Origin: Candidatus Krumholzibacteriia bacterium
GTDB taxonomy: Bacteria > Krumholzibacteriota > Krumholzibacteriia > LZORAL124-64-63
Direction of reading: 5' to 3'
Assembly: GCA_016744705.1 (NCBI GenBank)
Contig: JADGDU010000008.1
Coordinates: forward strand, 103,616-167,615
Length of the DNA: 64,000 bases
The translations under genes were made by a program, and so were the position numbers. Under the pieces are notes generated by a model. That model saw only the letters and a list, made by a program, of their open reading frames with translations. It was not told the DNA's origin and ran no database searches. Below, one piece after another: positions 63,401 to 64,000 of this stretch (within the stretch, counting starts at the first letter, position 1; every line of letters starts with the position of its first letter).

Positions 63401-64000
63401 GTTCTGGGTCCAGAGTGGGGGCGTCAGGCTGCGTGCAGTTAACGCTGATGTCCTGGGTGCTCATGAGGTCCACGTCAAAGGGGTGGTTGTCTAAATCTCT
63501 AAACTGACCTGAGAGAATACCAACGGAAGAGAGGCCTTGATCAGTACCGAACATGTTAATGGTGAACAGGTCAGAACTGGTTTCTAAAGCGGCTCCTTGA
63601 TCGAGGAAGCTGAAATCGATAGTGAAGTCGCCGGTGGCGTTTTCAATGATCTGAATGGTGTCGTCTACATCCACCAGGGGAGAAAGAACACTGATGTCGC
63701 TCTGCTCAAAGGTGAGGCCAAAGGGCGCCTGGATGCGGATGGAATATCCTCGCAAGGGAGGGGTGTGAGGCAAGTCGGGGTTATAGGTGAAAGTGATCGC
63801 GGTGCTGGTGCCGCAGGAGATCTGGCTGGGTACAGCGCTGAGGGAAATGTTTGCATCGCCTGTGTCAAATCGGGCTAAGAAAGCGTCATTGCCGCCGTTG
63901 TGGGTCTGGTCGAAAGCCCAGCTGGAAACGGGAAAGGAAGGGCTATCTGTAGAGCCGGTCACCACGGGGTTGTCATTGGCGTCAATGGCAACTTCCAGGG
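60441..64000 (-). CDS. C-terminal part of a giant modular secreted protein
   Basis: The frame is open to the window edge, so the N-terminus lies outside. Visible order (from window edge): an SBBP-type propeller repeat (GGNDAFLARF), a cohesin-like beta domain, several FN3/Ig-like modules with the recurring pattern SFTATDG(D/E)GTY(S/G)FYT, a further Ig-like region, a dockerin-like DGLVNVSDISVLGASYG calcium motif (about 870-930), a second cohesin-like domain and a terminal FlgD-Ig/type IX-like domain (GSNYPNPFNPSTSISF, ending KMTLMK). No enzyme domain is seen, so a surface structural or adhesive role is inferred. An ATG-less start at 63965 is not real. Confidence 0.85.
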   Translation of the reverse strand, partial: LEVAIDANDNPVVTGSTDSPSFPVSSWAFDQTHNGGNDAFLARFDTGDANISLSAVPSQISCGTSTAITFTYNPDLPHTPPLRGYSIRIQAPFGLTFEQSDISVLSPLVDVDDTIQIIENATGDFTIDFSFLDQGAALETSSDLFTINMFGTDQGLSSVGILSGQFRDLDNHPFDVDLMSTQDISVNCTQPDAPTLDPEPLFTLGTTNTLNWSDESASGAVTYNVQASDQMDFSSINFESTFIAGLNYEFTGLTSGTTYYYRVFSGNANNVASPSSSSVSSTQDADAPISSVEALPVNLGTVFDLQYTASDLTSGLMDVELFYSFDGGSFASLGNFTNSPISFTATDGDGTYSFYTVANDSVGNVEAVPATADASTAVDTHAPDVPVLVAEPLFSMGTTNTITTSDESVSGAIAYNFQISQLSDFSVIDLESGNIASLTHEFTGLTDGLTYFYRVAATDNLGNVSDFSAVVSSTQDASAPLSSVDALINQSAPTFAVAFSATDAGVGNMSVELFANFEGGAFVSQGSFGTSPISFTATDGEGTYGFYTIGTDSLGHVEVDPGTVQSSCILDLTVPESSIVALDAFQTTGIFNITAIGTDNLTGVAAYELFYSLDSGPWTSAGSNADGNFSFTSPSDGAYGFYSIATDGVGHVEAAPAVADATTSVDTNGPSGTFTINDDASATNNPIVALSVTVSGATEMRFSNDNITFSEDWVAFGTPHAWTIESADGVQTVYGEFRDVAGNLLQVNDTIAMDLTATGAILTLDVSPAHESVNITWTNPDDSDLDHIEIWRGMRHNAAGESTYPDYIDTTVPAAVADRAAAMASTEWELAKTLPASADAVIDTVVQRGIYHYEVFAVDAAGNFSAPYGLMPPTTNYILGDMALAFDGLVNVSDISVLGASYGLNDGHEDFNKDADVGPTNNFNSSGIPLPDDYVGFEDLMITSSNFHLNAKSSGADGSGAKSTGPILLSWNQIGTTTFSLNIHSTESGLKGFNIQASLPASVNTIVSAGTLLAEQDQPFFLRNVASHGLDAGCAILGTDASIMGEGELIVVDVNNCPDLSVMDLENLEITLRDVNNQELEFSFEVASSIDVPTSFIMGSNYPNPFNPSTSISFSLPQEENVRLEVFGVNGRRVAVLVNDVMAAGNHQTTWTGRDDSGQVVASGVYFYRIQAGEFADVQKMTLMK

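Overview
The window looks like chromosome of a Gram-negative, probably FCB-type bacterium (a Krumholzibacteriota/Eisenbacteria-like lineage is a guess). Evidence for an outer membrane is direct: a TonB-dependent receptor, an OmpA-family barrel and an alpha-2-macroglobulin lipoprotein paired with PBP1C. Five secreted proteins end in the same FlgD-Ig / type IX-like C-terminal domain (PNPFNP motif). I see no tRNA, rRNA, insertion sequence, integrase or CRISPR array.

Layout. 1-4.5 kb: end of a helical-repeat protein, then a secreted subtilisin. 4.6-15.7 kb: a ten-gene minus-strand heme operon, hemC-D-B-L-E-N-H-Y-ccsA/hemX-hemA, covering all steps from glutamyl-tRNA to protoheme with stop/start overlaps or gaps of a few bases. 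15.9-22.4 kb: a small secreted protein, a tricorn-like protease, radA and ispD. 22.6-30.5 kb: the macroglobulin-PBP1C pair. 30.5-32.1 kb: a small secreted protein and, facing it, a thioredoxin-like gene read through an in-frame TGA. 32.3-35.3 kb: a metallo-hydrolase coupled to an RsbU-type phosphatase. 35.3-42.3 kb: a chemoreceptor with a c-type heme motif, an organophosphate-type MFS transporter, a TonB receptor and a MATE pump. 42.4-46.3 kb: aroA-aroC-tyrS. 46.5-48.8 kb: an HDOD gene followed by a scrambled patch (truncated Fic core, pRiA4b ORF-3-like gene, relic of the HDOD 3' end). 48.8-52.2 kb: a TlpA fusion, the OmpA-like protein and a DinB-like protein. 52.3-60.4 kb: a polysaccharide locus (alpha-barrel protein, two glycosyltransferases, UDP-GlcNAc 2-epimerase, sulfotransferase) flanked by two paralogous secreted cohesin-like/FlgD proteins; its right half is visibly AT-rich. 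60.4-64 kb: the C-terminal part of a giant modular secreted protein running off the window.

Two observations stand out. First, the reading frame 32092-31268 is continuous except for one TGA at codon 66, placed exactly where a thioredoxin CxxC begins (Sec-Gly-Ser-Cys), and it is followed by a hairpin with a GGUCU-containing apical loop like bacterial SECIS elements. This predicts an exported selenoprotein carrying a FlgD-type C-terminal domain. Second, a 48-codon gene at 52436-52290 has a near-consensus sigma-70 promoter and encodes a peptide with a YxxPxL leader-like motif followed by a Gly-rich core, which resembles a RiPP precursor. Both depend on genes elsewhere in the genome (selABCD; a maturase) that cannot be seen here.
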